From Pontederia crassipes (taxonomy: Eukaryota; Streptophyta; Magnoliopsida; Commelinales; Pontederiaceae): a stretch of DNA of 64,000 bases. The translations under genes were made by a program, and so were the position numbers. The stretch is taken from assembly GCA_030549335.1 (NCBI GenBank), contig CM060194.1, positions 40,751,171 to 40,815,170 of the forward strand. Direction: 5' to 3'. Every line of letters begins with the position of its first letter. Position 1 is the first letter of the stretch. Under the pieces are notes generated by a model. That model did no database searches. It was not told the origin of the DNA and was given only the letters and a program-made list of their open reading frames with translations. Below are positions 1 to 14,225 of the stretch, in pieces.

Positions 1-1550
1 ACGAGGAGAACTACAAGTATACAATAGTTGATTTAATGCTTGACGTTCATCCCAATGAAAATTGTTACTAGCTCTATTCAAAAATCCTATTTGCCAAACA
101 TGAGAAGAAGATTGGTATGAAAATGCTGAAATTCTTAAACGCAAATGACTATACTAATTTTTATAGCTTTTTGGTTTCAACGAAAGAGGCTAGAAAAAGA
201 AGAGCAAAAACATAGAATTCGGATGTCAATATGATTCAATACTAAGGACTTACGGGGAATGTTTTCATTTGGGATTAATGTTCTTCAAGCACCAAAATAT
301 TGATAAAGTGACAATGGGCTATCCAGCGCATGCTTGTACTCATTCTCGCGGACAACATTCACATTGCTTAGCAATGCTCTCGCATATGCCAATATTGGAA
401 CTTGCCCGCATTGGATTGCCTAATCAAACAATTTGATGAACCACTCTCGTGATCGTAGAACCTAGTGATGTGTCGATTTCCCTAAGTAAAAATTGAGCTG
501 GAACCTTTAGCACTCTCTAGCTCAAAAGAATCTCAAGAAAGAAATAGGGTCTCCAGCCAGCCTCTCGACTCATATTGGGTTCCTATTTAGAATGACGAAC
601 CCTCTCGGGTGAGATCCTTTGTATTGGAAAATAGTGAAATTCACGGAACTCAAACAAATGCCCTCGGATTAAGATGAAGAAATTACCATTGATGAAATCT
701 CATAACTCTACTCCTGTGTGTCCTCCCGATTCATCCGCAGAAGCAAGATGATGGAGAACCCCTCTCGAGTGAATGTCATCGATTCAACAAAGTCAAAGCA
801 GACAAATGCATGGAAAATAGATAGCGCGGTGAAATCTAAAAGTGAACCATGTTCAACTCCAATACATGCAGTTTGTGACCCTCGAAAGATAGTTGAGTCA
901 TTGTTACACCTCTTGGCGTGTATAAGGAATTCAAATGCCTAAACTCCCTCTCGGGCTAAGAGTTATCAAATGTACATCAAGCCTGAGCGAAAGATCTATC
1001 TACTAGCTACAATCTCAGAAACAGAATCATCGCATCCAGGGAACTCATTCATTTGCAAAGTGATATCTCGGCCTTAGCTCATCACCTCTCAACAATATCT
1101 GAATAGAGGATTGGAAAGTCCTCTAGGTTGCTAATAAAATGTTTTCCTCAACTCAAGCACATCACCACAAATCGTTCATGAAAAATAAGTAATGGATCAT
1201 AGAACAAAAAATGAAAATTGACATGTTGTCTATTAGGAAAATCAAAATGTACCCAAAGTTAGACATCCCTCAGCCCTGTTGGCTGGTTAATTAAGTATCA
1301 TTCAAATGAGTGACACAACACTCCAAATCATGCCACTCTCAATTGAATAAAAAATGTTTTAAGAAAGAAAACTCTTGCTCTTTTTGCCTCTCGCTTTTGT
1401 TGGGGATGATGGTGTCTGAACTCCCCCCTCTCTCTGCCCTTTAGCCCTTCTTATAGCTCCTCTTTCCTACCGGTTGTCCCTTTGTTTTTTCACTTTTTCT
1501 TGTTTCTAAAATTCAAAAGTTGTCTACAGGAAGCTTCGTGACTTTGAGTT

Positions 1551-1712
1551 ATTGTCGATTGTCCCCTGGTTGTAGCTCCATGTTTGCTACTGTTCGGACC
1601 GGCACATGGTGGTGAAATGTTTGCCTATCATAAGTGGAGTTGTTGTCGGTTAGTCCCTCGGTTGTAGCTCCATGTTTGTTGTTCAGACTGACACATGGTG
1701 GTGAAATGTTTG
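1551..1712 (+). repeat. Two-unit tandem repeat (about 90 bp units)
   Basis: Units beginning near 1551 and 1642 share GGTTGTAGCTCCATGTTTG and CACATGGTGGTGAAATGTTT. They differ by small indels. Confidence 0.7.
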
Positions 1713-2006
1713 CTTGTGTATCAAAATCGCCTAGGAGATCAGGTGGGGGTAGAAATCACCCATCTACCCCAGCTGCTACAAAATGCTAATTCTCACTGCA
1801 ACTAGTTTGAAGCTCCTGCAGAAAAATAGGGCACCAAAGAACATGCAAATTAAGCCTTTTACAATAAATATGCAGTTAGATGTGGAGAATCATAGATTTA
1901 CGCATTAGAAGGTAAAGCATGCATCAGTAGTTAAAAATATAACAATTTATAAGATAAATGCATATCAAATAAAAGAGGAAACATATAAAAAAAAAGGAAA
2001 AAATGA

Positions 2007-2182
2007 AGGTGTCCCCTATTTAAAGGAGGGACACCGTGTCTCCTGTGCTTTTATCCATTGGATTAGAAATCTATGGATATTATTTTATTCATTTCCATTT
2101 AAAGACTTTGAATCTGATTCATTGATTCTTGATCTGATGAATAAAAAGAGGGGAGACGTTGTGTCCCTCCTTTAACACCCAT
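2007..2182. mobile_element. Small foldback element (about 175 bp)
   Basis: Left arm GGTGTCCCCTATTTAAAGGA then GGGACACCGTGTCTCC; the right arm, inverted, is GGTGTTAAAGGAGGGACAC then AACGTCTCCCC. Arms of about 30 bp around about 100 bp of AT-rich DNA. The target repeat is unclear. Confidence 0.45.
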
Positions 2183-4786
2183 TAAGTCCTAAAAAAAATT
2201 CTCCACGTCATTTGTTATCATAAAACCAAGCATAAAACATGTAATCCACTAATCTCCCTTTTTATAATGACTAAATGAGAAATATAAAAGTTGCAAAAAA
2301 ATGATAACGATGTAATATAAAAATTCAAAGTTTTCACAAGTTATTACAAATTATCACTCTCCTTAAATAAAGCTTCCCTTTACAAGAAAAATTGTTCAAT
2401 TAAAGCATACTTTACACAGTTGATTGTCATATTTTTTTATATCATTACCGCCCTTTCTTATGAATATATGGCCATATAGTTTGGATTTAAAACTTTTCTC
2501 ATTTTCCTCCATTTATAAGTGTTTATTATTTTTTTCTATTTCTCCATTTGGTTTGTTATAAAAGTACATTGACATAGACAAAGGACTGTTATCAATGTGA
2601 CCATGATCTCCCTCAATTTATGCAGAATTTAAAAAACGTTAGAGTCCATGTCAATTTGGATGCCAAACATAAAATAATCAAGGAATAAATGATAAAGAAA
2701 TTTAGACAAAACTATGAGATAACAATGAGAGAGTAATAAGTATCATATAAGTATAAAACATGATCTTAGCAAAAGTGATATTCAAACGATAAATAGATAC
2801 TCTAGTTGTCAAGAACACTTTCGTAATGTGAGATAAGTATAGTAAGTGATGGAAAATAGGTCCAAATCAAAAGAGTGTGCAATAAGTTTCAAATACATAG
2901 AGTGGATCATCCAACACAAAAGACACACGTCAAAAATACATCTTAGAGATAAATCCATCAAAAGTATAGCTAGGACATCTATATCTTATTGGAATTAGCA
3001 TCTACTCTCTTAATCAAAGGAATGAAACCCTAAGCTATGAAGAACTCCTTAATGTCCATTCTGATAAAGCTTAAGCCACACCGTAATCTTTTATATGGAT
3101 GTTCGATAGGTCGGATCGATCATGAAATACCCATAGACCTTATCAAACCTAGGTCGAATTGGATTATGTCTATGGTCAGGTAGGAAACAACCTGACCCGA
3201 CCATAATCCGAGTAGTGGTCGAATTGAGTATGTATTGAAAAATCTCAATTCGTGTCGATTAGACCAAATTGAAGACTTGATCTTTTTTTTTATTTAACTT
3301 GAACCTTATCTTTGATTTAAATTTATAAATACTAAAATAAAATATTTAAAATGTGTAAATGATATTTAAAATTTAATTTATACAAATAACTATTAAATAA
3401 TATAAAAGTAAGAAAATAGTGCATGAAAAGTAAAATATTAAAGTTGTCTGATTGGGTCGAGTTTGAGATTAGGTATGATTGGGTCCAACAATGAACTCCC
3501 CCCTAGTCTCCTCAACATGCACATAAGAGTGCATTGTCCCACCTTCAATACCTCAAAGTGCTCCTCCTTGGAATTTCTACTAAGCGCTCCTCCTTGAAAT
3601 TTCTATCGTGTGTGTCAATTGATGGTGCCTATGGTGCTTGTGGCACTACAAGTGTAGTTGTAGAAGGAACACGAGTGTTATACCTAGTGTTAGAATTTGG
3701 GTCAAGATAGAAAGAAAGAGGATGAATTGATTTCACAAATTGAGTGCAAAGTTGAGTCATAAAATTTTAATGCAACACAATGTGTCAATCAAATTTTTTT
3801 ATGCAAGGGTTAAATATATAGAATAGTGGTAAAATCACAATCCAGACAGAAATTCGGTGACTAAGTTTCCCTTAAGTCACAATGTACCCCCACTTATGGA
3901 AGTGATCCTACTTAACAAAAAAAGCCTCAAATTTAAAATTTATAAAATCCTCAATGCACAAGATGAGGATGCAAGAGCACATCGTCAATGTAGTACTAAG
4001 GTTCGACCCAAGGGAACCTAACTAAAATCTGTCATAAAAATAGAGAAAAATGATTAAAATGCGAAAATAAGTATTGGTACACTAAAAATAGAGGAATGTA
4101 AAGTCATACTAATTTTTATGAGTTTTTTTTTTCAATGTACGTAGAATAGAAAATGAGATAAAGAAACGGGAGTTGGACAAGAATAAAAATCAATGTAAAT
4201 GAACACTAGGGCTCATGAGTAGTTTTAGGACCTCTATTTCTTGGTCAATCTCAATGAGTCGGCAAACCGGAGACGGACGACCATGGTCCCGACCTTACCA
4301 GCACCGTAGGTTTACTAATCAATGAAGCCCCTCAACCAACTATCTTTTCTTACAAAGTCAACCAAACTGAAAAACAACAGGGCACGCTAGCGCACTACGG
4401 CTTTGATGCCTCCGTTTGTTCCGTCATGGTCACGACTTATTTTTTATATTGATTGAGTTGGAGGGAGGCCCACGGAATCCATCCATAAACCAAATGATAG
4501 AAAGCAAGTAAAATATAGCAGATGCCCTCACTCAATGACATTCCCATTCTCATGGTGAACATCTCGCATAGGTAGATCATTCTCGTGCTTATTGGCTGTA
4601 GGATTTACATGATTGAGGATGACTCTAGAATGTACCCATCACATTCTCATGATATTTGGGCATGTAAATTTATTTATAGCAAGTATAAATATAATAAATA
4701 AATATAATATTATCATATGTAAATTAATTTATCACTATTGCATAATTTGTCAATAGCAAGTAAATTTATCATATGTCTCTTTTTTA

Positions 4787-4898
4787 CATGTCAAGAAGAA
4801 TAAGTGATTTGGTATAAGGAAAATAGACAAGTGTTTTTATGGCCATGTCAAGAAGAATAAGTGATTTGGTAGAAGGAAAATAGACAAGTGTTTTTATA
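4787..4898 (+). repeat. Two-unit tandem repeat (57 bp units)
   Basis: CATGTCAAGAAGAATAAG starts both units at 4787 and 4844, and the units are nearly identical. The open frame of 144 codons over it on the minus strand is a product of this duplication and AT-rich sequence. Confidence 0.8.
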
Positions 4899-6006
4899 TT
4901 TTTCTCATAAAACCTAACTCCATCTAAGATCATTCTTGATTCATAAAACCTAACGAGAAATTTTAAGGAAAGAAACAAAAATCTCAAGAACTTATATAAC
5001 TTCAAAATATTACATAAAGTCTTGAGATAACAATTATTTATCAAATTAAAAAAATGTAGGTTTTTCCACTTGATCAAATGAGCAAGAGGCTTTGTTATCT
5101 TTCCAACTTTCTTATTTATCAACTTCATATATTTGTTAAGTTTTCTATCATAAAGTACAAACCTTCTTTCGTCATCTTTGTCTTGTTCCTCACTTATCTC
5201 CTTACTTTCTTGTTGCATCTCAAATATACAAATTAATAGAACAAAAATAAGTTTGCATTCTACTTTCTAAATAAGCAAAGTTCGAAGAATCAAAAGTTAG
5301 TGGACAAACTATGACTTGACCTTCGATGAGTAAAAAATTACTTGATATCATAGTTTTAAATATGATTAGGTCTTAAAAATAAAAGCAACATTTCTCCAAT
5401 ACTAATTATTGGATCACAAGATACAAAGAGAGATGGGTGAGTTGACATGTAAATCAATAAAAATAATAATTTCTTTAATTGAACTCGGAATTTCAAAATT
5501 AATTCATAAATCTTAATCACATCATAGCATGTAAAAAAATATAGGGAAGAGAAAGAAAGCAAACATAAAGGCAAAATAGCTTGTTAATGAAGTTAGATCA
5601 CACATTGACTTACATTTTCGTACCAACTTTTCAACCTTGAAATTATCAAAGATTTCACTATCATGCTTCCTTAGATTCAAAAAAGAAAGAAAATAACTAT
5701 TTACACCGCCTTCTTTGTTTCGAGAGACGAGAACCTTGTATCTGAATTATTTCTCCTTTCAAGAGCTAAGGATCAATGCCTTATCACTCTGAATGTTAAC
5801 AACTTATAACAAGAGTACATTAATGACAAATGGTCAATTTATCCTTTACAATTAAAATTTCACACAAAAGTGCAGAAGGGAAAGAAACAATGGATATGTA
5901 AATTTGAGCTTAAAGAAACTTCTTGAATGCACACACGTGTATATTTTTACTTTTTCCTCGAAGATCCCTTTTATGACCTCCAACCTTCTCCACAACCCAA
6001 TATATA

Positions 6007-8474
6007 ATGTTCCAAAATTCGGTCCCGCCTTATGACGAAATCTCCTTTCAGTCGTTACTCTCTTCGATTTTTCTTTGACTTTTCATTGACCCAAATGGAC
6101 AAAAAAAGTGACACATAATCGAAAGACTTAATAAATAAAATATTACAATTAATGGACATGAGAAAATGTGGAAGCTAGAATTATAAGAGTACATCAAAAT
6201 ATTTCATCACAAGGGATATAAAGATCATGCCATGTACAACTCAATAGGTCCCATAATAGTCCAAATATAACTCGATATAAAGGAAAACGGAAGACTCCAA
6301 CTAGACTCTAGATAAGCATGCACATACGTCATCCGAACTGTAGTCGCTACACACATCAACTCTGCACACATTCATCTCAAGTACTTATGAGGATCACATA
6401 GGAGAGCAAGCTCAACTGTTAGCATAAAGCTAAGTGTGAGTTTGTAAATGTCATAAGATAATTCTATCAGAATAAGCATGAAGCAAGCATATAAATCCAC
6501 TATAAGAGTAGATCATAATAGAGGAATCAATAAAGAGATCATGGTTCATGCCTTTTTGTTTCCTTTCTTTTCTATATCCATGTTCATGTTCATGGTTCGT
6601 GTTCATGGTTCTTGGTCATATTCATGTTCATAGTTCTTATTCACATTCGTGTTTATAAGGACAAAGTCCTTTCACTCATTTTTTATCATTCATGTTCTTT
6701 CATTTTTTTCCATAACTTGAAAGAGCTCTCTACTTTTAGAGAATACCATTACAGACACACAAGTGTATAACTATATAGACCATGGTGGATCAATGGAGGA
6801 TCAGTGACAGGGCTAGCATGTCGGGCAGGATGACCTCGCACAAGGTAAAAAAATTCATAGGGAGAAACTCTCATCTAGATAAGGCAAATGGTAATCATCC
6901 ATCATATCTTATAATTCACGAGTCTGTCTTTCAATCACGTGGATTGATCAATGCTATATGAAGAATGGCTCAAAATCATCTTTAAGTTCATTTCATTCAA
7001 TAAAGTGGATAGAAACTTAACAAATCAGTGGGTTTCGATTAAAGTCATACTCTTTCTGTCCACATATCGAACGTCCGAAAGTTGAGTAGTCGTCCGATTA
7101 AGGTTCATTCAGCGGTCATCCGAAAAGTAAGCGAACGTCCATTTATCAATATTCTTCGGTCGATCGAAAGGTGAGCGGTTGCCTGTTCTGTATTCTTTCT
7201 GTAATCATTTCAAGGCCGTGTTTTATCGATCGATCGGGAGATGATCAGTCGTCAATTTTCATATGAGTAGTATATCATATTTTCGGTCGGCCAAAATTGA
7301 ACCGGTTGTCCACTATGAATAGTGTCGTCTTCTTCAGATTTCTTCATCGACGGTCGAAAGTCTTTACCGACTAGATTGGTTGCCTGAAACAATTTCGATC
7401 GACCGGCTGGTTTCATCTCCATTACCGAGTTTCCTTTACCAACTAGTTGCCCGAAACAGTTTCAAACATCCAATATGGCATGTCGCTATCCTCTTGTCAA
7501 CCTGAATTGGACGCTCGTAATGGTTTCGATCGTCCACTTCAATTCGACCGTGCCATAGGTCATTGTGGAATCCTTATGTGTTCAAATAGTTTTTCCATTA
7601 CAAACAAAGGTCTATCACTATCTAACACTATCTATAACATAGTAACATGATTCATAAGCACCTCATCACACAATTTCATCATACAAAATGTTCGAAATGA
7701 TTTTACTAAACTTGTCTAAAAGAAACATACAACTATAGGTTTCATAGTAAATCCATGATAATAGCACACTTTACATTGATCAGATATCATATTAAAGGCA
7801 TACGAAGGGTCATTCATCTCATTCAATTTGTGAAGTATTAGCAATCTTTCGAATCCTTATCATACATCATCTAAAATCAAGCAAGCATCATTCGGCATAT
7901 TTCAGTATAAGGAACTAGCATATCTATAAGTCATAATCATTATAATACACGATTTTTACTCCTTCCTAGCATGGATTTTACTTCTAATCAAGTCTTTAAG
8001 AACATGCATCAATCTTAGGAAGAATCCTATGACCTAGATCTCGAAAACATACATGTTTCAAACGCTTTTGAATTTTTCTCACACCCGATCGTCCTTAGAT
8101 CCACTCTCGTCGTCCTCAACGGATCTGTCCCTTCATTCTCTGGCCAAAACCAATGGAGAGAGCACACGAACGAACGGGAGAAAATGTGGGATGAGGAAGA
8201 AGAGAATGGCTTTTAAGGCTAGGAGATCATGACCATGAGTGGAGAGAAGGTTAGGAATTATTATGGTGTAACGAGGGAGAGAGATCGAAATTGAAATCTC
8301 TTCATTTCTGCTCGTTGCACTTCCGGACACTCGAAAATATTTCGGTCGCCCGGTAGTGCGTCAGCTGAGTTGCCAACTTCATCGTGACATCGGACGTCTG
8401 TTTGGATTTCGGTTGCCCAAAAGTTCGATGTCAGATAATAATGAGTTTTAAATATTTTTTGAAAATTTCAATGT
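6007..8474. mobile_element. Possible LTR-type relic (right border at 8474)
   Basis: The sequence GAAAATTTCAATGTGTTACA ending at 8474 is like the right end of the element at 35335. To its left the DNA is full of degenerate CGGTCG/CGTCCGAAA motifs (about 7060-8420) and a GTTCATG run (6540-6655), as long plant LTRs often are. The left border near 6007 is a guess and no target repeat was confirmed. No coding part. Confidence 0.3.
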
Positions 8475-9347
8475 GTTACACAACACTAGCCATTTTGCAC
8501 TTTATAAAAAGTTTGTGACTAACCTTTATCTAACGTCTGGAATGACTAACCAGTAAGTCATTAAGAAGGTTCGAACATACGAAGGTTTCAGCCAAGAGCC
8601 CAAGTTCAATTTTTGGGAAATAACTAGACTTTTATGCCTGGACGTCCAAACTTTTAGAGCAGACATTTGAAGTCCCATTTTCTTCAAACTATCATGCATT
8701 TTCGGACGTCCGAACATTTCGTTCCAAATTTTCAAACTTTTACAGATGCATCGAGATCTAATTAAACTTCAATCATTCGGTTCGAATGTTCGAACATCTA
8801 ACCAAAATTCCAAACTTCAGTTGATGTGAATTTCCAACTTCTTATCTTGGTCATCTAAATTTTTTGTAGCATAAATAATCTCACGAAGATCATCATAAAA
8901 ATAAAATAGTCATTAATAAACAAACATAAAATTTATGTATATGACTACTTAATTTATTTTAATCATATTTGGATGTGCCGATAATTAACTTTAGATATTC
9001 GAAATTTGTATTATTAAAATAAAAATTCATTGAGACACATAAAGCTACATTCCAACATTATCCTCTCAACCCATGCCTTCTGCATGCTTCAGTGATCACA
9101 AGTGTTTGTGGTTCATCATCTTTAAAGATATGTCTATTATGCAGTTTTAGACTACATAAGGATCAACTCTCTAGCTAACTTATATAATTTAAATTTTATT
9201 AATTGTATATCTTTTAATTTCATTATTCCTATCATATATTTCTGTTAATAATGTTTTGAACCCGTCTGGACTCCAAGACATGCCAAAGTAAAAGGCGTCC
9301 TCACACTACTGGAGTTTCGTTATAAAAGAAGAGTGTCTATATAAATT

Positions 9348-9624
9348 CTCTAGGGCCCTGTTTGGATGCCAAAAGATAATCTCTGACAAAGATTTTCAAA
9401 TCCACGAGGAGAAGTAGATTACAATAATCCTCGACCGACTTTTTGTATTCCACCTATTTTGAAGAATTATAACTCTAAAAATAATCGTCCGACAAGATTA
9501 AATATACATCGTGAGTCGTGCATGTGTTGTCTTTCATTAACCTTAATCTATCTCGTATTTGATTATATTCCACATATTATCTATTTAATTCAGGAGGTAA
9601 CCCACAACTAAACAGCGCCTAGAG
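9348..9624. mobile_element. MITE-like element, inverted ends CTCTAGGGCCCTGTTT
   Basis: Left CTCTAGGGCCCTGTTTGGATG and right (inverted) CTCTAGGCGCTGTTTAGTTG are imperfect inverted repeats about 275 bp apart. TAG next to each end may be the target repeat. No coding capacity. Confidence 0.5.
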
Positions 9625-10560
9625 GTTCAAAAAGAAATTAATCTAATTTGTAATTCTCTTTTATTTTTCATTAAATAAAATTATGTGCCGTCTTAATTTC
9701 TCAATTTTTTTTGTGGTGCATAATTTCTCTCGTGTAAAAATCTTAACAATTTTCTTTGTAAACTACATCCTCCTCTCTCCTGACTTCATTTCTCTTTTTC
9801 TTCTAAATCCAAAGAAAACTAAATTTCAGATCAAAATTATTTCCTTTTTAAAATTTCAGAAAATGAAAATTTTGGAACTTAAAACAACGAGTTCCAGAAA
9901 ATAAAAACAAAAAGAAGTTAAACGAAACAAGCCACAATAATATGTTTGATTTTGGCTGGCGATACACATCAAACGTATCGTCGGCCCCCTATTAAATTAA
10001 ATTGTTGTAACATGTCATCTTTGTCATGGCATTCAATTGGGCTCCCTCCGATGGCGACGCATGAATCAGTTGATCTTGACGGCAACCCCCACGTAGACCC
10101 ATCAACGGGCCGGGCCCATTCTTTTTTTTATTTTTTTATTTTTTAATTAAATATATATAACATATCAGTCAAAATTATTCATTTTCGATTAATAGTGAAA
10201 AATATAGTTATATATAAACTTACCATCCAAATTATTCACATTGGTACCCTTCGGTACTAAATCTTGGATCGATGTCCTTGTTGAGTCCGTGTCGATTATG
10301 ATTCAAGTGAGCACGTGAGATCAATTTTAATATTATTTTATAATACTCCCGGCCCATTTTGTAACATTTATCCATTCGAGCAAGATATTATTTATTTTGA
10401 ACTTTCGATTTGCACGAATTAAAAATGTATCTTAATTGATAAAAAAATGTGTAGACACATATAAGTGCATATAAGTTCATAGTTCATGATCGTCATCATA
10501 TTTTGTCTATGCGGAAGTAGCAATCGGTACTCTTAATCTTACATGTCGGGTTGTTTCATA

Positions 10561-10738
10561 TAACAACAACAACAACAAAGCCTTATCCCACTAGGTGAGG
10601 TCGGCTACGTGGATCATACGACGCCACATTGATCAATGTTCATGAGATTCGACAGAATTTTACGTTAGCTGTCGGGGCTTAACACAACCTCCTCCTTTAT
10701 CCGGGCTTGGGATCGGCTATAAAATATAGACGGAGTTA
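10561..10738 (-). mobile_element. SINE-like repeat copy 1, plain insertion with 10-bp target repeat
   Basis: TTGTTTCATA stands at 10551-10560 and 10739-10748, exactly bordering 178 bp that run on the minus strand from AACTCCGTC to a (TTG)n tail. This copy fixes the natural ends of the repeat unit. A middle motif GTCGAAT is only weakly like a Pol III B box, so calling it a SINE rests on size, tail and target repeat. The non-A, TTG-type tail is reminiscent of Au-type plant SINEs. Confidence 0.85.
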
Positions 10739-10748
10739 TTGTTTCATA

Positions 10749-13700
10749 ATATAAATAATAATAAATATATTATTGAGGTGGTCATGTGTCGCTCCGTTAA
10801 GAGGTCGCACTCTACGCCGCTATCCATCCCCGGTTCATGAGTGCTACCCAACAACAACAGGCTCCGATGCTCCTACTCTTTTTTTGTGTACTTCCATCCG
10901 CTTAATCGGCCAATTACTCTCTTCTTCTTTTTTTCTCTCGTCATTTTTTTTTTCCTTTTTGCAGAATTTGTCATATTTATATATGATGATTTCTTATCAG
11001 AATGACAAGTCAAGATTAGACTTTGGCTCGTGATCTTTTAATTAATGTTTTCCTAGCAACTGAATTGGATTATTAACAAAACTAGAATTTTTTTTGGGGG
11101 GGTCATAAAAGGAGGCGAAGACCTAGTGCAAAAAATATTTTTAAAAAAAAAACGTTATTTACACTCTCATTTCCCAACTAAAATATAATTGGATTAATTT
11201 GTTGCCTTTTTTTTAAATTTTTTTTAAAAAAATTGGCTTTGATAGTTGGGCTGGATTTGTTGCTGGGCCTTCTTTAAGTCCTCACCGTTTTCTTCTACCA
11301 ATCACGTCGGCACTTAATTAACAGTATTTTATTATTTCCAGATAATGCATTAATGTTGTACGTCCCGTCTGAATTCTTAATTGGGAAAAAAAACAAGATT
11401 AATTATGCATTGAACGGGAATTACTTCCTTTAGAATCTTATTAATTTAATTATTTACATTTTAAAAAATTAGTGTAACTTATGAATTCCTTTGTTTTTTT
11501 TTTATTTTCTCTTTTTATTAGGGCCATTGATTTTCCTTGTAATCTAAAGAAAAAAGAGTGTGCCCATAAGATTTTGACTGAGTTAGATTTTTGATAAATT
11601 TAAACTACTAGATGTTAAAAGATAGAGCATAAAACTACAAACTGAGTTTGAAGATTCGATGTTTCCATTTTTATTTAAATATATTATTTAATTTATAAAC
11701 ATCATGTATCATATTTGATTTTAATATTTAAAATTCTAATTTTACTTATAAACATAAAGCATTCATATTTTATTTTTTCATTAATTATTTTCTTCCTTTT
11801 TATAATAAATATTGTTTCACCAAAATATCAGTATTTGAGATAATACACAATAAATTAATTATTATGTAAATTATATATTTTTTCTACTTTTATCATTTGG
11901 TAATTGTATATTTTTACGAAATATTCTTTATTATATTTATAATTTAATTCTTATTAGTTAATATTTAACTGCTATCCTTTAGTCGATCATAATCAAATCA
12001 CTATCAACTAATCAATACACTAATTTTATAAAACGAAGGCATAAGAGAAAAAGTGCATCTGTAAATTATTCAAAATATAAAGTTATTAGCTTTGCATCCT
12101 AATACTTTAAGAGAATATTGTATTTATCACATTTAGCTGCCATATTTCTATTTTAACAGCTAATTAAGTTGGTTGCATTTTTTTTGTTTTAAGGCTGCAA
12201 AAAGCGACTGTAAATTCTCAACATTCGTTGCAAACTTCATTGGCAAAACTAATGAATGGTTGATAAACATAGATGTGCATATCAAATGGAGGATCCACAA
12301 AAAATAATTAAAAAAAGCTCAACATAGTTTAACGCTTATGTTTTCAGTACTCAGTAGATCGATCTTATACTTTTTTAGGGTGATAAAAAAAAAATTTCGA
12401 TTGTCACCCCAATATCTGGACAATGGTGTCAAATCGGGTAACCCTAATTATGGCGCTACGAGGAACACACTCATCGTGAAACTGGCTAAGGGTTAGATGA
12501 CTGGCCTTCTCTATCGTTCGATTAATTTAGTGTCGTCCTTAGCGGAGATTTTCTGAGTTGGATATGAAACAACCGAACGAAATTAAGGGAGGTGATAACT
12601 TTATGCTGTAATAACTAGAGAGAAGAAAATGTGACCTCATGAGCTACTGGATCTGAACGTACAAAGACCACAATATGCAAGTTGGTGTTTTCCCATCTCA
12701 ACAGCTTGCGCTTGTACTGAGGACAGATTTAAAATACAGCTTAGACCAAATTGGACCTTCATCATCATTTTTTAATCTCCATCAAATTGTACGTATATGG
12801 TCGCCCCTCGCCAATGCTTTTCATCTTGTCTTCTTTTTAAATTTCAAACTTAAGAGTAGGGTAACATGGCTTCAAGGGGAAAGAGAAATGTGCCTTCTAT
12901 ATTTAGAGAGCAATATTCCAGTCACTGGAACAAGAGTCCAATTTATGAGACAAAAAAAGAGTAGTTTTTTTCTACAGCAGAATAGCTGTGCCATCGGCTG
13001 CACAGTCGGCAGTGAAGCACCTTTGGAACAACCAATGGCATCCAACAATGTCAATACTTTTCCATTATCACCTGGGAGATTGGCACATTTGCTCTTTCAG
13101 ACTGTTCATATGATTTTAAAAGCTTTCAAGTACTGAGGAAGATGAAAAAGAAAAAGAAGATGCAATCAACTTGCAGTCAAGAAGAATATTATCTTCCCTC
13201 TTTGATGATGAAGTAGGTCCAGTATTCACATCAGATAAGCATGGAGTCAGCCCCAGAGGTTTTCAATTATACAAAACCAGTATTGGATTATTGATCTGGA
13301 AGTTGTATAGATTACGCCTTAGAAGCGAGATTAAACCTTTTCTTCTCTTCTTAAATCAGTGGTGGACAAATTTATCGATCATGCAGAACCAAAGTAGAAG
13401 ATAAAGGGAGTTAGAGAAGTAGAGAAAGAACTTGTGACTTGCTTGTTGTGCACAGCCCTTGACCCATGGGGACATATTACTCAAATAGCTTGGGCTGCTT
13501 TCCTTGCTGCAGACTCTCCAAATCATGTGCAGAGCACAGAAAGAGTAGCAGTAGGCCAGAAGTAAAGTCCAGAGATCTCAATTGCTTTCCCCTTGATTCC
13601 ATCATTCTTGTGACTGTTCTTGTAGCCCAACTCCGCACACTCGAAGACACTACCACTAATGATTGCACTTGCACTCTCCAATGATGACTCCTTGTGGACC

Positions 13701-13898
13701 CCTGAATCAAATGTCCTTTAACAACTCATTCAAAAGCCCCTGTCACATCATCATGCTATTAATTATTGATACTATGATACCAAAATCATCATGGCTACCA
13801 TCATCAAGCACCGCTGATTCATACTATGATTTTCACTCTCTATAAAGAACTAGGCAGCCAGGTCCTGGACATTGCCTGATATGATATATAGGTAAAAG
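10749..13898. other. Intergenic, no gene recognised
   Basis: AT-rich to 12600, then a more balanced stretch (12600-13750) with several short open frames on both strands and CT-rich tracts. The latter could be transcribed, but none of its frames looks like a known protein. Confidence 0.5.
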
Positions 13899-14225
13899 AT
13901 GGCTTGCAATGACATGCCAACGGACATCAAGAGCATGGCAGCGATCATGTGGTGGAGCGGAAGGCAGAAGCAGTTCGCAGGGTTCGGCGGCGGGCGAAAG
14001 CTCTGGAGGCGGCGGGCTGGTGCTACCATGCGGCTGGGGAGTAGACGCCGGAGGTTGACGCTTCGGCCCGTTGTCCGGTGGTCGCAGGTCCGGTGGCGGC
14101 TGGTGGTGGAGCTTCTCGGACCGATCAGGAAAACGTTGATGGAGCTTGTATTGGGCAGGCAGTTGCTGCAATCGCAGCACCTGCCTTTGCCTTTCATTTG
14201 CAACTTTCCAATTCCCCTTGTATGA
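13899..14225 (+). CDS. Possible small basic protein, 108 aa, unrecognised
   Basis: An open frame with a plant-like start context (AAAAGATGGC) and GC-rich third positions through its first two thirds, in an otherwise AT-rich area. It is Arg-rich: FGGGRKLWRRR, MRLGSRRRRLTLRPVVRW, ELLGPIRKTLMELV. I recognise no domain. The opposite strand is open too, as expected from base composition, so it may be a short GC-rich non-coding exon. No function proposed. Confidence 0.3.
   Translation: MACNDMPTDIKSMAAIMWWSGRQKQFAGFGGGRKLWRRRAGATMRLGSRRRRLTLRPVVRWSQVRWRLVVELLGPIRKTLMELVLGRQLLQSQHLPLPFICNFPIPLV

Larger units (their letters stand above)
1..6006. other. Intergenic, no gene recognised
   Basis: No conserved protein or RNA gene seen. 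A CCCTCTCGGG-type motif recurs near 600, 755 and 945. A block at 3090-3490 has GTCGAATTGG/GACCCGACC motifs like those of the hAT MITE at 43.7 kb but without clear ends. The rest is AT-rich debris. Confidence 0.6.

Noticed and set aside
4784-5218. 144-codon minus-strand open frame
   Set aside because: AT-rich, spans a 57-bp tandem duplication that repeats the same peptide, no known motif.
12675-13404. Plus-strand open frames of 153 and 77 codons
   Set aside because: No recognisable domain, opposite frames also open, no splice structure that joins them sensibly.
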